Shown here: piece after piece, positions 53,622 to 63,064 of the stretch
Position numbering within the stretch: the first letter of the stretch is position 1
Layout: every line of letters begins with the position of its first letter
Assembly: GCF_900107535.1 (NCBI RefSeq)
Contig: NZ_FNRA01000001.1
Coordinates: 1 to 64,000, forward strand
Length of the DNA stretch: 64,000 bases
DNA from: Pedobacter hartonius
Lineage (GTDB): Bacteria; Bacteroidota; Bacteroidia; Sphingobacteriales; Sphingobacteriaceae
Direction: 5' to 3'
Position numbers and translations under genes: made by a program
Notes under the pieces: model-generated
Told to the model about the DNA's origin: nothing
Database searches by the model: none
What the model saw: the letters and a program-made list of their open reading frames with translations, nothing else

Positions 53622-54368
53622 ATGCTGCGCAGGCTGCAAACCGATTATATTGATCTTTACTGGATCCATTCCTGGGACTTTTCAACGCCGATGGAAGAAA
53701 CGATGCGTTCATTAGATCATGCAGTGAAAAGCGGCAAAATACGTTATATCGGCGTTTGTAATGCCCCCGCATGGAAAATAGCGCAGGCACAAACTGCTGC
53801 CTGGTTTAAAGACTGGACACCATTTATCGGTCTACAAATTGAATACTCGCTCATGCAACGCACAGTGGAAGAAGAATTGATACCAATGGCGTTGGAACTG
53901 GGTTTGGGCATCACTCCATGGGCACCTTTAAGAAGTGGATTACTATCAGGCAAATATAACCGGAAAAATATGGGTAAAGTAGATGGGCGTTTCACTGACC
54001 GCAACGGTGGTGCCGAGCTTACCGAAAAACAATTGAGTATTATTGACGAATTGGAACGCCTGGCCGAAGTGCACAACACTACAACAGCAGCAGTTGCCCT
54101 GTCATGGGTAAACAATAAGCCGGGTGTTACTTCTACCATCATCGGAGTGCGCACAACGGAACAGTTGAATGCTAATATTGCCGCAGCAGATGTTCATTTA
54201 TCGGCAGAGGAGGTTGCTTCACTCGATCAGCTGTCTGCCCCGCCGGTAACGTTTCTTTCAGAATACGCAACGATGATACCGATGATGCAGCACGGCGGTG
54301 TGGAGATTAATGGTTTTAAACCGGCGCCGGTACCTATGCTGGCTAATATGATACCTGGTAAGTATTAA
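53622..54368 (+). pseudogene. Aldo/keto reductase lacking its N-terminus
   Basis: 248 residues where the family has about 330. The first recognisable residues are LRRLQTDYIDLYWIHSWD, about 90 residues into a typical AKR, so the first beta strands and the catalytic Asp and Tyr are absent. The catalytic Lys/His region (IHSWDFSTPMEETMRSLDHAVKSGKIRYIGVCN) and the C-terminal NADPH-binding part (VTSTIIGVRTTEQLNANIAA) are present. The first usable ATG at 53622 is accidental. An AraC-type gene follows 18 nt downstream, probably its former regulator. Confidence 0.85.
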
Positions 54369-54386
54369 TTTTATTAAATTTGCAGG

Positions 54387-55208
54387 ATGATCAGCCATAC
54401 TAGACGAGCGGTTTCAAAGGCCAGTATTTTTTTAACTTGTACCGGGGAAAAACACCAGGGCAATCAGTTGGTCGTACAAAAAAACACGTTGATCAGGATG
54501 CTGTCGGGCGAGATGCGGATCATCCTGCCCCACAGTACGCTGATAGTTACTGCCGGCGACACCATTTTCTTTCCGCGCCTGGAACTGGCTAAAGTGATGA
54601 AATTATCCAAAGATGGCCGCCCTTATCAATCAGCAGCCATCTATTTCACACCCGAATCTGTACAACAGTACTTTGCCAAACATCATTTCAAACCTGCCGT
54701 CGATGGTGGCAAGCCCGGTATTAGTTTGCTGGAGCCACATCCATTATTAGAAAGCCTGTTCAATTCTATACTACCGTATTTCGACCTGAATAACCAGTTA
54801 CCCGAAAATATTGCAGAGGGAAAGGTTACCGAAGCAATCTCTATACTTAAAGAACTAAACATCAGCTTATTTAATGCATTAGGCCATTTTGAAGAACCCG
54901 GCAAAATTAACCTCACCGAGTTTATGGAAAGGAATTTTATGTTCAATATGCCGATGGACCAGTTCGGTTATCTTACCGGGCGGAGTTTAACAACCTTTAA
55001 ACGGGATTTTAAAAAGGTCTTTTACACTACACCGCAAAAATGGCTTACCCAAAAGCGGCTGGAACTGGCATATCATCAATTAACTGCTAAAAATCGTAAA
55101 GCAGCAGATATCTACCTGGAAGTAGGCTTCGAAAACTTATCACATTTCTCCTACGCTTTTAAAAAACAGTTTGGCTACCCTCCTTCCAGGTTATCTGCAA
55201 AAGCATAA
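54387..55208 (+). CDS. AraC-family regulator
   Basis: 273 residues. The N-terminal cupin-like part (VQKNTLIRMLSGEMRIILPHSTLIVTAGDTIFFPR) is followed by an AraC HTH region with MDQFGYLTGRSLTTFKRDFKKVF and AADIYLEVGFENLSHFSYAFKKQFGYPPS. It lies 18 nt downstream of the truncated reductase, the usual place of a cognate regulator. It is intact and may now act on other targets. Confidence 0.92.
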   Translation: MISHTRRAVSKASIFLTCTGEKHQGNQLVVQKNTLIRMLSGEMRIILPHSTLIVTAGDTIFFPRLELAKVMKLSKDGRPYQSAAIYFTPESVQQYFAKHHFKPAVDGGKPGISLLEPHPLLESLFNSILPYFDLNNQLPENIAEGKVTEAISILKELNISLFNALGHFEEPGKINLTEFMERNFMFNMPMDQFGYLTGRSLTTFKRDFKKVFYTTPQKWLTQKRLELAYHQLTAKNRKAADIYLEVGFENLSHFSYAFKKQFGYPPSRLSAKA

Positions 55209-55268
55209 TTTCATCGTCCCGGATATTACAAATAGCCCATCAAATCGCCTTCAGGATCCAGAGCTGGG

Positions 55269-56858
55269 TCAATAAGGTATACTGCCTCTCTTTAATTTAA
55301 GTATTACATTTTTAATTTGAGGAAAGATGAGAATTCCGCCCATGACACATACTACAGAGATAAACATCCAGTCATAATAATCATGCGTGGCACGGGCAAA
55401 TATCTGCGCTTTGATAAGCTTATTTAAATAGCCACCTGAAGTATCTTTTGTGATGTATATATCCTTTCCCCCGTGAAGATATATTTGATTAATGCCTTTT
55501 AAAGTACCTGATAACTTTACGTTGATTTCATCAACCGATTCATTCACTTTTTTCCTGACGGCATACCGTATAAATGCCTGAAGCTCGTTATTGAATGCTA
55601 AACTTGCGGTAAAGCCTGTAAATCTGGCAAATATGCCAATAAGTGAAGCATTAAAAGCTATTTTAGGGGGTGCAGCAGATATGGTAAAGGCTACGATGGG
55701 TACAAACAAAACACCGGTGGCGACACTATATATGAACAAAGGAAGAATTAAATCTGCTGTTTCCCCTTTAACCGAAACAAAATGTAGCATGGATAAATAA
55801 TATAAAGCCATTATTCCAAAACCCAACAAGATAATTCTCATCAGATTATAACCCATCAAAACGAACCTGGAAGTTGCAAACATACTGATGACTGTCCCAC
55901 AAATCACAGTAATCCATATGGGAACCGTTTGAAGGGGATCAGTTTGCAAAATTACTTCAAGATAGCCGTAAGCAAGTCCGGTACTGCCTTTGAATATATA
56001 AAAGGTGAAGAGCAGCACCAAACCTATAATGAAGTTCTTTTCCTTGAAAATCACCAGGTTTATTAGCGGTCGCTTTAGCGTCAACTGCCTTATCACAAAT
56101 AAGGACAGTATCAATACAACAAAAAGAAGTAGAAAAAGTATCCGGTTATTACTAAACCATCCCAGCTGCCGTCCGTACACTAAAATATATCCCATGGTCA
56201 GAATGAATACCACATACAAAAGATAACCGATCCAGTCCACCTGATAGAGCGGAATCTTTTTATGGAATCTTGCTGAATCGTTCATGGTTAAAAGAACGAT
56301 AACTGTAAGGGCCAGCAGCAATATTGTTGAACCATAAAAAAGCCAATTGAAATCAAAATAGTGTAGTACCATACTGGAATAAATAGAATAAAAAGGCGCA
56401 GATATCTGTATTCCTGCATACAGTATGGTATAACCGATGACCCTTGCCCGCGTAGAATGCAAACGCGGAAACACCAGATTCAAAACTATACCAGACATTA
56501 GCGCACAGGTTATGCCCTGCACAAACTGGCAAACGATGAAAACCGACCAGTCTCCGGAGTAAAGGCAAACCAGTGAGCATATTGAATTGATAGCAATCGC
56601 AGTCAAAAGGTATCTCCGTGGCGCAAAATATTTTACAATGCGAAAATCGAGTGCCAGGAAAGCTACAGTAGAACCATAGATCACAACAGCACCGTACTCC
56701 ACATCGCCAGGTTGTATGCCATAGAACCTTATAACCGTTGCAGGGTTACTATAGAAAGCAAAACTGTATAAACAGGTCATCAGTATGGAGAATATAACTG
56801 ACCTGGCCATCCATTCAGATACCCAAGGCTTAAAAAGCGGGATTTTATGTGTTTCCAT
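55269..56858 (-). CDS. MFS transporter with 14 spans
   Basis: 529 residues from ATG 56858 (METHKIPLFKPWVSEW). Fourteen hydrophobic segments, as in DHA2 exporters, but the loops lack the usual strong MFS motif A. Recognisable parts are FIVCQFVQGITCALMSGIVLNLVFP and the late LNKLIKAQIFARATHDYYDWMF loop before the last span, a feature of Bacteroidota MFS proteins of this branch. It probably exports drugs or lipophilic compounds. It is divergent from the AraC gene at 56976 with 117 nt between, which suggests control by that regulator. Confidence 0.88.
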   Translation of the reverse strand: METHKIPLFKPWVSEWMARSVIFSILMTCLYSFAFYSNPATVIRFYGIQPGDVEYGAVVIYGSTVAFLALDFRIVKYFAPRRYLLTAIAINSICSLVCLYSGDWSVFIVCQFVQGITCALMSGIVLNLVFPRLHSTRARVIGYTILYAGIQISAPFYSIYSSMVLHYFDFNWLFYGSTILLLALTVIVLLTMNDSARFHKKIPLYQVDWIGYLLYVVFILTMGYILVYGRQLGWFSNNRILFLLLFVVLILSLFVIRQLTLKRPLINLVIFKEKNFIIGLVLLFTFYIFKGSTGLAYGYLEVILQTDPLQTVPIWITVICGTVISMFATSRFVLMGYNLMRIILLGFGIMALYYLSMLHFVSVKGETADLILPLFIYSVATGVLFVPIVAFTISAAPPKIAFNASLIGIFARFTGFTASLAFNNELQAFIRYAVRKKVNESVDEINVKLSGTLKGINQIYLHGGKDIYITKDTSGGYLNKLIKAQIFARATHDYYDWMFISVVCVMGGILIFPQIKNVILKLKRGSIPY

Positions 56859-56975
56859 TTTCTGATAAATTAGCTTCATTCATGTGCAGTAACTTTTAAA
56901 ATTTCATTACAAAAGTACCAGTCGGCATAAGCCCGGACTGTATATAATTAGCCTAAGATTTGCTAATTTTGGCCA

Positions 56976-57749
56976 ATGAAAATTTTAGAAGAGCTCATCC
57001 GGACGGTTGACCAAAATCCGGACTCGATTTTAGTCATGCGCAAGCAGAACGAACAGCGGTTGCCTGCCCATAAACACGATAAGGGGCAGTTATTGCTGGT
57101 ATTAGGAGGCATAGCTTATCTTCAAACCAGAGAGAAAGATTTCTATATCCCGTCTAATCACTATATATGGATCCCTAAACAGTATTTTCATAATCTTATG
57201 TTCAATACGAAGGATATACACATTATAAATTTTTACTTCCCGGATACCGGCAAGGCTGATTTTTATGATGAGCTGGGGATTTACCCTGTTAGTAATCTAT
57301 TGTCAGAAATGTTATCCTTCACTAAAAAGTGGCAGGGAGAATATTTTACAGGTTCCTGGGAGTATGAATTCCTGAATACGCTTAAAAACCTTCTGGCCAG
57401 GGAAGAGCTTAAGAAATTCTCCATTCATTTACCTACTACAGATGATCAGCGGCTGAAAGAGATTACCAGCGATCTACGCTCAAAAATAGGCGAACCGCTG
57501 ATGCTGGAAGATACAGCTAAAAAATATGGTCTCAGTGTGAGGAGCCTGACAAGATTGTTTCAACAGCGTCTTCATATATCTTTTATCCAGTACATCAAAA
57601 TGCTGAGGATAATCCGTGCAATGGAGCTGATGAAGGATACTGAACTTAACGTCACCCAGATTGCTTACAAAGTTGGGTATTCAAATATCTCAGCATTCAG
57701 TAACACCTTTTTCCAGTTGACAAAAATGAGGCCAACCGAATTTAGATAA
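56976..57749 (+). CDS. AraC-family regulator of the MFS gene
   Basis: 257 residues. Cupin-like start with RLPAHKHDKGQLLLVLGGIAYLQTREKDFYIPSNHYIWIPKQYFHN, a pattern typical of AraC proteins that sense small molecules, and a C-terminal HTH with MLEDTAKKYGLSVRSLTRLFQQ and VTQIAYKVGYSNISAFSNTFFQLTKMRPTEFR. Divergent from the MFS exporter, so likely its activator. Complete. Confidence 0.93.
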   Translation: MKILEELIRTVDQNPDSILVMRKQNEQRLPAHKHDKGQLLLVLGGIAYLQTREKDFYIPSNHYIWIPKQYFHNLMFNTKDIHIINFYFPDTGKADFYDELGIYPVSNLLSEMLSFTKKWQGEYFTGSWEYEFLNTLKNLLAREELKKFSIHLPTTDDQRLKEITSDLRSKIGEPLMLEDTAKKYGLSVRSLTRLFQQRLHISFIQYIKMLRIIRAMELMKDTELNVTQIAYKVGYSNISAFSNTFFQLTKMRPTEFR

Positions 57750-57913
57750 AATCGATGAAGCGGTTTTCTAAAGGTTTTAAGTCGTCACGGATTTATGAAG
57801 GTTACACTCGTTGTTCAAAAGTAGCGGGATGCAAGGGGTCTATTTGATATACCACATTGTTGGTTGTCACCAAAAAAACTATTCTTGTGTGCTGGGCAAT
57901 TGAAACGGGCTAG

Positions 57914-59010
57914 ATGCCCGGCCAGTATCAAAAGGACATGGAAATCACAATCAAAAACTACAAAGCAAAACTTTCTATCGAAACGATCAAAAGATCGCAA
58001 CGCTGTCAGGTGCGGGAATGTGACGAAATCAGTCCTGGAGATTTCGAGTCCTACGTTGACGAACTCGATAAGAGCTACGATGTGAGGCTGGCCCTGGAAA
58101 AAAATACCGTTACCACCCATAGCTGTGATTGTGGAAACGCCTGATCGTCCAGATCTTCAACATGAGTTCTCCTGCCCGGAGGTCTGAGATTGTCATCATG
58201 TTGATCAGCGTTTATCAATCCGGAAAAGCTGAAAACACAAACGATTCAAAGGAATTATTGCAGTTGTTACTACGTATAGTCATTGCAAATCAGCAGTTCG
58301 TTGATTATAAAGATATTTTCCAGCCAATAAGGCATGCATTTACCTACAACCTGGAACTCATCGATAGGTTGATAGAGATCGGCGACTTCCGGACGGCCGA
58401 ATCGTATTGCAATGAACAGATACAGATGAACACTAACGGAGAGTATGATTGGAGCTATATTTCCAGGTTAAAACACATCTATACCCAGACAAAAGACCAG
58501 CAAAAGCTTATTCTCATTCTTTCCAAAATATTACTGAAAACACCAGACTTTGAGGATTATAAACTTGTAGTATCGCATCTTCCTCATGATGCCGAATTTA
58601 AGAAATGGAGAAATATGGTTTTAGCCAATGCCAGACAGTTAGCCATTTTTGACAAAAAGTCCGCAGATTTTTCCCTGGCACTGCGCCATTCAGAGGGCGA
58701 TGTGAAGGGGATGATAGCATATCTGGATGATAAGATAGACTATGAATGTATCACTTTATATGCAAAGGAATTACTTGACCAGTCACCGGAACTTTTCATT
58801 AAAAAATTGCTCGAAAAACCTGATGCCTATCGTGATATTGTACTCAGGGAGGATGATAACGCTAAACTTAACCATAGCCTGGAAAAGCTTTATAGCCTCA
58901 CCATCTCAAAATTCGGGACTGAAACCATGCTCCTAATGGTCAAACAAATTGAAATTAGATATAGAAGTTGGGTCAACCTTTTCGTAAAATACGCGATCGA
59001 AAAGCTGTGA
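57914..59010 (+). pseudogene. SWIM zinc-finger protein with an internal deletion
   Basis: The first part (57914-58140) reads YKAKLSIETIKRSQRCQVRE and then FESYVDELDKSYDVRLALEK to HSCDCGNA, the first half (CxC) of a SWIM zinc finger. The rest of the finger (usually CxHxxAL) and the following region are missing. In another frame from about 58129 the C-terminal part continues for about 290 residues (RLIEIGDFRTAESYCNEQIQ, ITLYAKELLDQSPELF), helical repeats seen in the C-terminal half of SWIM proteins. One deletion with a frame change near 58140 explains this. The second frame could still be translated as an orphan helical protein. Confidence 0.78.
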
Positions 59011-59125
59011 CCAGCTTTGATCAGTAAGTAAAAAGACCCTGCTTCGCATTTGATCTGCTCCTGGTCAATATCCCCCTGGTTTAAAATAAAAAAACCAAAA
59101 ATGAATTTCTAAGGTATATCTGATA

Positions 59126-59842
59126 ATGGATTTTAAAGGAAAGAATATTCTGGTGGTCGGCGGCAGCTCCGGCATCGGCTTGTCATTGGTTAAATTGCTT
59201 CATCAGCAAAAAGCCAACATCTATGCAGTATCAAGATCGGCATCAGCTGAATGGCCGGAGGATGTCAGTTATTTAAAAGCCGACGTTACAGAAAATCTGG
59301 ATGCGCTGGAAACATTCCTTCCTGAGCAATTGCATGGCCTGGTTTATTCGGTTGGCAGCATCACCCTGAAACCATTTAACAGGTTGACTGCTGAGGACTT
59401 TTTACGGGATTATCAGCTGAATGTTTTAGGTGCTGCGCGTATGATACAGCAAGCCCTCAAGCCGATAAAGAACGCCGCAGGCTCATCCATCGTTTTGATC
59501 AGTTCGGTTGCTGCCCGCACAGGTATGCCCTATCATGCCAGTATCGCAGCGGCAAAAAGTGCTGTTGAAGGAATGGCTATAACACTGGCTGCTGAACTGG
59601 CCTTTCAGCAGATCAGGGTGAATGTAGTGGCGCCCTCATTAACAGATACACCACTGGCCCAAAGCTTATTAAGTACACCCGAAAAACGGGAGGCCTCTGC
59701 TAAACGTCATCCTTTGGGAAAAATAGGCCAGCCTGAAGACATCAGTAAGCTGATCGCTTTTTTATTATCGGAAGACAGCAGCTGGATGACCGGGCAGGTG
59801 ATTGGCCTGGATGGGGGATTGGGTAAATTAAAAACAAGTTAA
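59126..59842 (+). CDS. Short-chain dehydrogenase/reductase
   Basis: 238 residues. VVGGSSGIGLSLVKLLHQQ is the nucleotide loop, LVYSVGSITLK replaces NNAG, the catalytic Ser lies in VLISSVAARTGMPYHASIAAAKSAVEG with the YxxxK position altered to Tyr-His-Ala-Ser around the conserved Lys, and the C-terminal DGGLGKLKTS closes the fold. The flavin reductase-like gene starts 1 nt after its stop, so the two are translationally coupled. Substrate unknown, possibly a redox metabolite shared with the next gene. Confidence 0.92.
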   Translation: MDFKGKNILVVGGSSGIGLSLVKLLHQQKANIYAVSRSASAEWPEDVSYLKADVTENLDALETFLPEQLHGLVYSVGSITLKPFNRLTAEDFLRDYQLNVLGAARMIQQALKPIKNAAGSSIVLISSVAARTGMPYHASIAAAKSAVEGMAITLAAELAFQQIRVNVVAPSLTDTPLAQSLLSTPEKREASAKRHPLGKIGQPEDISKLIAFLLSEDSSWMTGQVIGLDGGLGKLKTS

Positions 59843-59843
59843 G

Positions 59844-60500
59844 ATGCAGAATATAAAAAGTGAACAGATCCATCAGTTGGAAAAAAATTACCGTACTAGC
59901 CTTATTAATAGCATCATAGGTTACCGTGCTTTAAATTTATTGGGCACAACCAGTAATGAGGGCATCACCAACTTGTGCATCATCAGTTCTGTTTTCCATT
60001 TAGGGGCCAACCCTCCCCTGATCGGCATGGTGATACGACCTGAACGTGAGCACAATGATACGCTGCGTAATATCAGATCCACAGGACAATATACGCTCAA
60101 TAACGTATTGCCCGAATGGTACATGCATGCACACCAAACCAGCGCAAGTTATCCGTCCGGCGTTTCTGAATTTGATACCTGTCATTTCAAAAAGCATTAC
60201 GTTAATGGTTTTAAAGCGCCGTTTGTGGAAGCCTCGAACGTACAGATCGGACTTGAACTGCGCGAGATAATCGAAATGGAAATTAACGGTACAACCCTCG
60301 TTATTGGCGAGATCGTTCACATTTTAACAGCGGAAGGATTGATCGGATCAGATGGTACACTTGACCACGGCAAGGCGAAAACCATGACCGTCGCCGGGTT
60401 AGACACGTATTACCTTCCGCAGCTCTTCGGACAGCTGGCCTATGCCAAACCGGAGGTTGAACCTCATGTATTAAATGCGAATGCCAACCCCAATATATAA
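59844..60500 (+). CDS. Flavin reductase-like FMN-binding protein
   Basis: 218 residues with the split-barrel FMN-binding fold. Characteristic stretches are NEGITNLCIISSVFHLGANPPLIGMVIRPEREHNDTLRNIRSTGQYTLN and VNGFKAPFVEASNVQIGLELREIIEMEINGTTLVIGEIVHI. Such proteins use NAD(P)H to reduce flavin or act as oxidoreductases in their own right. Coupled to the SDR before it. A few dozen bases downstream lies a stub of an FAD enzyme, so the operon may once have been longer. Confidence 0.9.
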   Translation: MQNIKSEQIHQLEKNYRTSLINSIIGYRALNLLGTTSNEGITNLCIISSVFHLGANPPLIGMVIRPEREHNDTLRNIRSTGQYTLNNVLPEWYMHAHQTSASYPSGVSEFDTCHFKKHYVNGFKAPFVEASNVQIGLELREIIEMEINGTTLVIGEIVHILTAEGLIGSDGTLDHGKAKTMTVAGLDTYYLPQLFGQLAYAKPEVEPHVLNANANPNI

Positions 60501-60521
60501 GCGATGAAAAAAAACGCGTAA

Positions 60522-60593
60522 ATGATCATTATAGGTGCAGGAATGGCGGGCTTAACAGCTCATGACCTGCAGCGCTCCGGTTGCGCAGCAAGT
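60522..60593 (+). pseudogene. N-terminal stub of an FAD-dependent amine-oxidase-type enzyme
   Basis: MIIIGAGMAGLTAHDLQRSG is the opening of a Rossmann FAD-binding domain (GxGxxG) of flavin amine-oxidase or NAD(P)/FAD oxidoreductases. It stops making sense after about 24 residues and runs into a hairpin. Only the first strand-loop-helix remains, 22 nt after the flavin reductase gene. Confidence 0.7.
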
Positions 60594-60594
60594 T

Positions 60595-60630
60595 GGGGGA
60601 TGTTGATCTGGAACGGGATCAACATCCCCC
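60595..60630. terminator. Perfect 14-bp hairpin
   Basis: GGGGGATGTTGATC (60595-60608) pairs perfectly with GATCAACATCCCCC (60617-60630) over an 8-nt loop. It ends the SDR/flavin reductase region and faces the convergent spondin gene. No T-run follows on the + strand, so it may be a bidirectional roadblock rather than a standard terminator. Confidence 0.6.
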
Positions 60631-60691
60631 ATTTGATATAGCCTGATTCTTCTGCGCTCAATTAAGATGTCGCCTGATTATACTTTAAAAG

Positions 60692-61993
60692 TTATTTTAT
60701 GGTAACCTTCACAATGTCTGTAATTGCAGGTAATTTAGTGAATGCATTAGGATTTGGTACTACTGCAATAGGTACACTTTCACTAAGCGGTGTTCCGCCC
60801 AGATTGAACTGTGTCAGACCCGCACCCGGGAGTTCATCAACAGCAGTTCCGTTGTTATATAATGCAAAGCTTGAAGAAACGTCTCCTTTTTCCAAAGGAT
60901 CTATGCCGTCCGCGCCTGTAGCAAAAAACCAGTCATTTGAGAATCCGTACATGGTGGCAATGGCTAAACGATCTCCTTTTGAAACGGATATGTCCTGCGA
61001 AACGCTCGATCCCGGTTGGTCGCCGATTGCAGGAAGCAAGATATTGGTAGTTGCTGCTGCAAGCACATAAACTGATTTAATGCCAGGTTTCCCTTTCAAA
61101 AAAGCAGCCAGAGCAGCATCGTCACCTTTTTGTGCAATTTCCTTTAGTCCTTCATTCCGGTCTTTTTCCCCAACTTTATACAAAGGATTGTCTATTCCAT
61201 TATAGACGACCACCAAAAAAGGTGAAAGCGGGGTAAAAATCCCCGTAATACTACTTACATAGGTACTCAATGGTGCGTTATCTCCCGCTTCAGCAATTGA
61301 AGTTAACCCGTTGGCAGTAGGTTTATCTTTTATGAATAAAGGAGATGCGTTCACCAGATTTCCGCCAACAATATATGAAACGGCCCAAACTCCCGGACTT
61401 AAAGGAGTTTCATTCGCCGTCCCGCCAGACGTATTCTGAAGCGTTAAGGTGAATATAGAATTTCCATCGTATTTAAGGGATGCCTTTACCAGTTTCGAGG
61501 CCGGCAAATAAGTGTTTCCCTGCGCATCTGTGCCAGTTACTTCAGTAATGTTTTTACTGTCAGGCGATCCCGGATGATTTACAGCCACGCCGGGCTTTTG
61601 ATTAATGCGCGTACCGTTATCCCATAACTTTACCTGTGCAGAGACGTCCCCTTCAATTGGGTTACCCTTGGTATCATAAACCTGAATACCAGGATTATCA
61701 GGCGCAAAAAACAAGTCGTTGGACGCACCGTACATTGTTGCAAATGTCACAGCTTCGCCTTTAGCCGCGGAGAATTGGATAGTGGCGGACTGTCCGGGCA
61801 ATATGAGCGGGGTTCCGGTTCCCTGAAAAGTTCCGGACTCAACAAGCGGTTTTGATTGTAGAACGTTTTGAACGGTGATGGTAGATTGCCCACCTGAATT
61901 TGATGAGGTATCTTTGTTGTCCTTTTTACAAGCTACAAATGTTAAAGGTAACAGCGCTGTTGCTACCCAGCAGGCAGTTTTATTTCTTTTCAT
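60692..61993 (-). CDS. Lipoprotein with two spondin domains
   Basis: 433 residues with a lipoprotein signal (LLPLTFVACKKDN, Cys near residue 22). Two spondin_N-like domains: about 35-225 (SATIQFSAAKGEAVTFATMYGASNDLFFAPDNPGIQVYD) and about 315-425 (VSKGDRLAIATMYGFSNDWFFATGADGI, with GDVSSSFALYNNGTAVDELPG). Between them is a helical part with two similar motifs (IAEAGDNAPLSTYV, IAQKGDDAALAAFL). Spondin domains bind calcium and surface ligands; bacterial members are surface lipoproteins of unknown role. Its promoter carries the TTGTAAGGA/CGAC boxes, divergent from the peroxiredoxin gene with the same boxes. Confidence 0.9.
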   Translation of the reverse strand: MKRNKTACWVATALLPLTFVACKKDNKDTSSNSGGQSTITVQNVLQSKPLVESGTFQGTGTPLILPGQSATIQFSAAKGEAVTFATMYGASNDLFFAPDNPGIQVYDTKGNPIEGDVSAQVKLWDNGTRINQKPGVAVNHPGSPDSKNITEVTGTDAQGNTYLPASKLVKASLKYDGNSIFTLTLQNTSGGTANETPLSPGVWAVSYIVGGNLVNASPLFIKDKPTANGLTSIAEAGDNAPLSTYVSSITGIFTPLSPFLVVVYNGIDNPLYKVGEKDRNEGLKEIAQKGDDAALAAFLKGKPGIKSVYVLAAATTNILLPAIGDQPGSSVSQDISVSKGDRLAIATMYGFSNDWFFATGADGIDPLEKGDVSSSFALYNNGTAVDELPGAGLTQFNLGGTPLSESVPIAVVPNPNAFTKLPAITDIVKVTIK

Positions 61994-62016
61994 ATATAAA
62001 AGTATTTTTTGAGTTT

Positions 62017-62043
62017 GTCGTGACAGACTAGGAATCCTTACAA
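62017..62043 (-). promoter_or_regulatory. ECF-type promoter of the spondin gene
   Basis: On the minus strand TTGTAAGGA (62043-62035), 14 nt, CGAC (62020-62017), then AAA. The CGAC box is 23 nt from the ATG at 61993. Confidence 0.8.
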
Positions 62044-62104
62044 TAATTTTTTAAAAAAACAAATGTTGCAGAAACTAAAAGGAGACATGAATAGATGATA
62101 TTTT

Positions 62105-62131
62105 TTGTAAGGACTTACAAGAATTTGCGAC
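62105..62131 (+). promoter_or_regulatory. ECF-type promoter of the peroxiredoxin gene
   Basis: TTGTAAGGA (62105-62113), 14 nt, CGAC (62128-62131), then TAA. The CGAC box is 18 nt before the ATG at 62150. The first box is also part of a palindrome TTGTAAGGACTTACAA (62105-62120), so an operator role on top is possible. Confidence 0.8.
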
Positions 62132-62149
62132 TAAACTTTTAAAAAGACA

Positions 62150-62866
62150 ATGAGAAAAAAAAGAAACGCCAAGACAACGTTGAAAAATTCGTTGTTTGCA
62201 TTAACCCTGTTTAGTTTTTCAGCGCTAAGTTATGACGCTGCCGCAGGAGTTCAAACCAGTTCATTGACACCCGTACAACAGATGTCTGTTATGGGAGATA
62301 CGGTAAAGATGACAGCAGGTGTCCCGTTAAAGGCCGAAGATGTGAGTCCTTTGTTAGCAGGCGAGCAAATCCCTGTTTTGCAGCTGCGCAAATCTTCCGG
62401 AGAAATTTTCGACTTAAACAAATCGGTATCGGAAACGCCAACGATTCTTGTTTTTTACCGTGGAGGCTGGTGCCCTTATTGCTCCAAACAGCTTTCGGGA
62501 TTACAGGAGATCGAAAAAGATCTGATCAAAATGGGTTATCAGGTTATCGCCGTCAGTACTGACAGCCCGGAGAATCTTAATAAAACAATGAACAAGGAAA
62601 AGCTTTCTTACACCCTGTTATCGGACGCAGATCTAAATGCCGCCAGGCGCTTTGGTATTGCCTTCAAAAGCCCTCAAAATTATGATAGGTTTCTACCGGA
62701 AACCTCAGGAGGAAAAAATATTGACAAGCTTTTGCCGGTGCCATCCGTCTTTATTCTAAACAAAAAAGGAAACATCCTTTTCGAGTACATCAATCCTGAT
62801 ATCACACAAAGGTTAAGTGCCCCCCTGTTGAAGGCCGCTGCCGGCGCACTCCGGGAAGAGATCTAA
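62150..62866 (+). CDS. Secreted peroxiredoxin (AhpC/TSA family)
   Basis: 238 residues. A basic N-terminus and signal sequence (NSLFALTLFSFSALSYDAAA) send it to the periplasm. The thioredoxin-fold domain has LVFYRGGWCPYCSKQLSGLQEIEKDL, where Cys108 and Cys111 form a CxxC pair, then VIAVSTDSPENLNKTM and a C-terminal VPSVFILNKKGNILFEY. It probably reduces peroxides or acts as a thiol oxidoreductase in the envelope. It is divergent from the spondin lipoprotein, and both have the same ECF-type promoter boxes, so joint induction by envelope or oxidative stress is likely. Confidence 0.93.
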   Translation: MRKKRNAKTTLKNSLFALTLFSFSALSYDAAAGVQTSSLTPVQQMSVMGDTVKMTAGVPLKAEDVSPLLAGEQIPVLQLRKSSGEIFDLNKSVSETPTILVFYRGGWCPYCSKQLSGLQEIEKDLIKMGYQVIAVSTDSPENLNKTMNKEKLSYTLLSDADLNAARRFGIAFKSPQNYDRFLPETSGGKNIDKLLPVPSVFILNKKGNILFEYINPDITQRLSAPLLKAAAGALREEI

Positions 62867-63064
62867 CCTAAGCGTGGTTGCCGCCGCAGGCCTTCACTCC
62901 GACGTTCTGAAATATGCACATGTTCATGCTCACCTGTTGACAAAATATATGATGTAACAGACTCATGGCTCGGTTGGAAACAGGTGTAGTGCCGCATCTC
63001 TCCGGACGGCAGGCGAAGCGCCGGCTGCCAGTTATCAATAATTAAACACTTTATACTGAATAAC

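Noticed and set aside
62105..62120. TTGTAAGGACTTACAA as a repressor operator
   Set aside because: The palindrome is not kept at the other four sites, while TTGTAAGGA-N14-CGAC is, so a sigma-factor promoter explains the data better.
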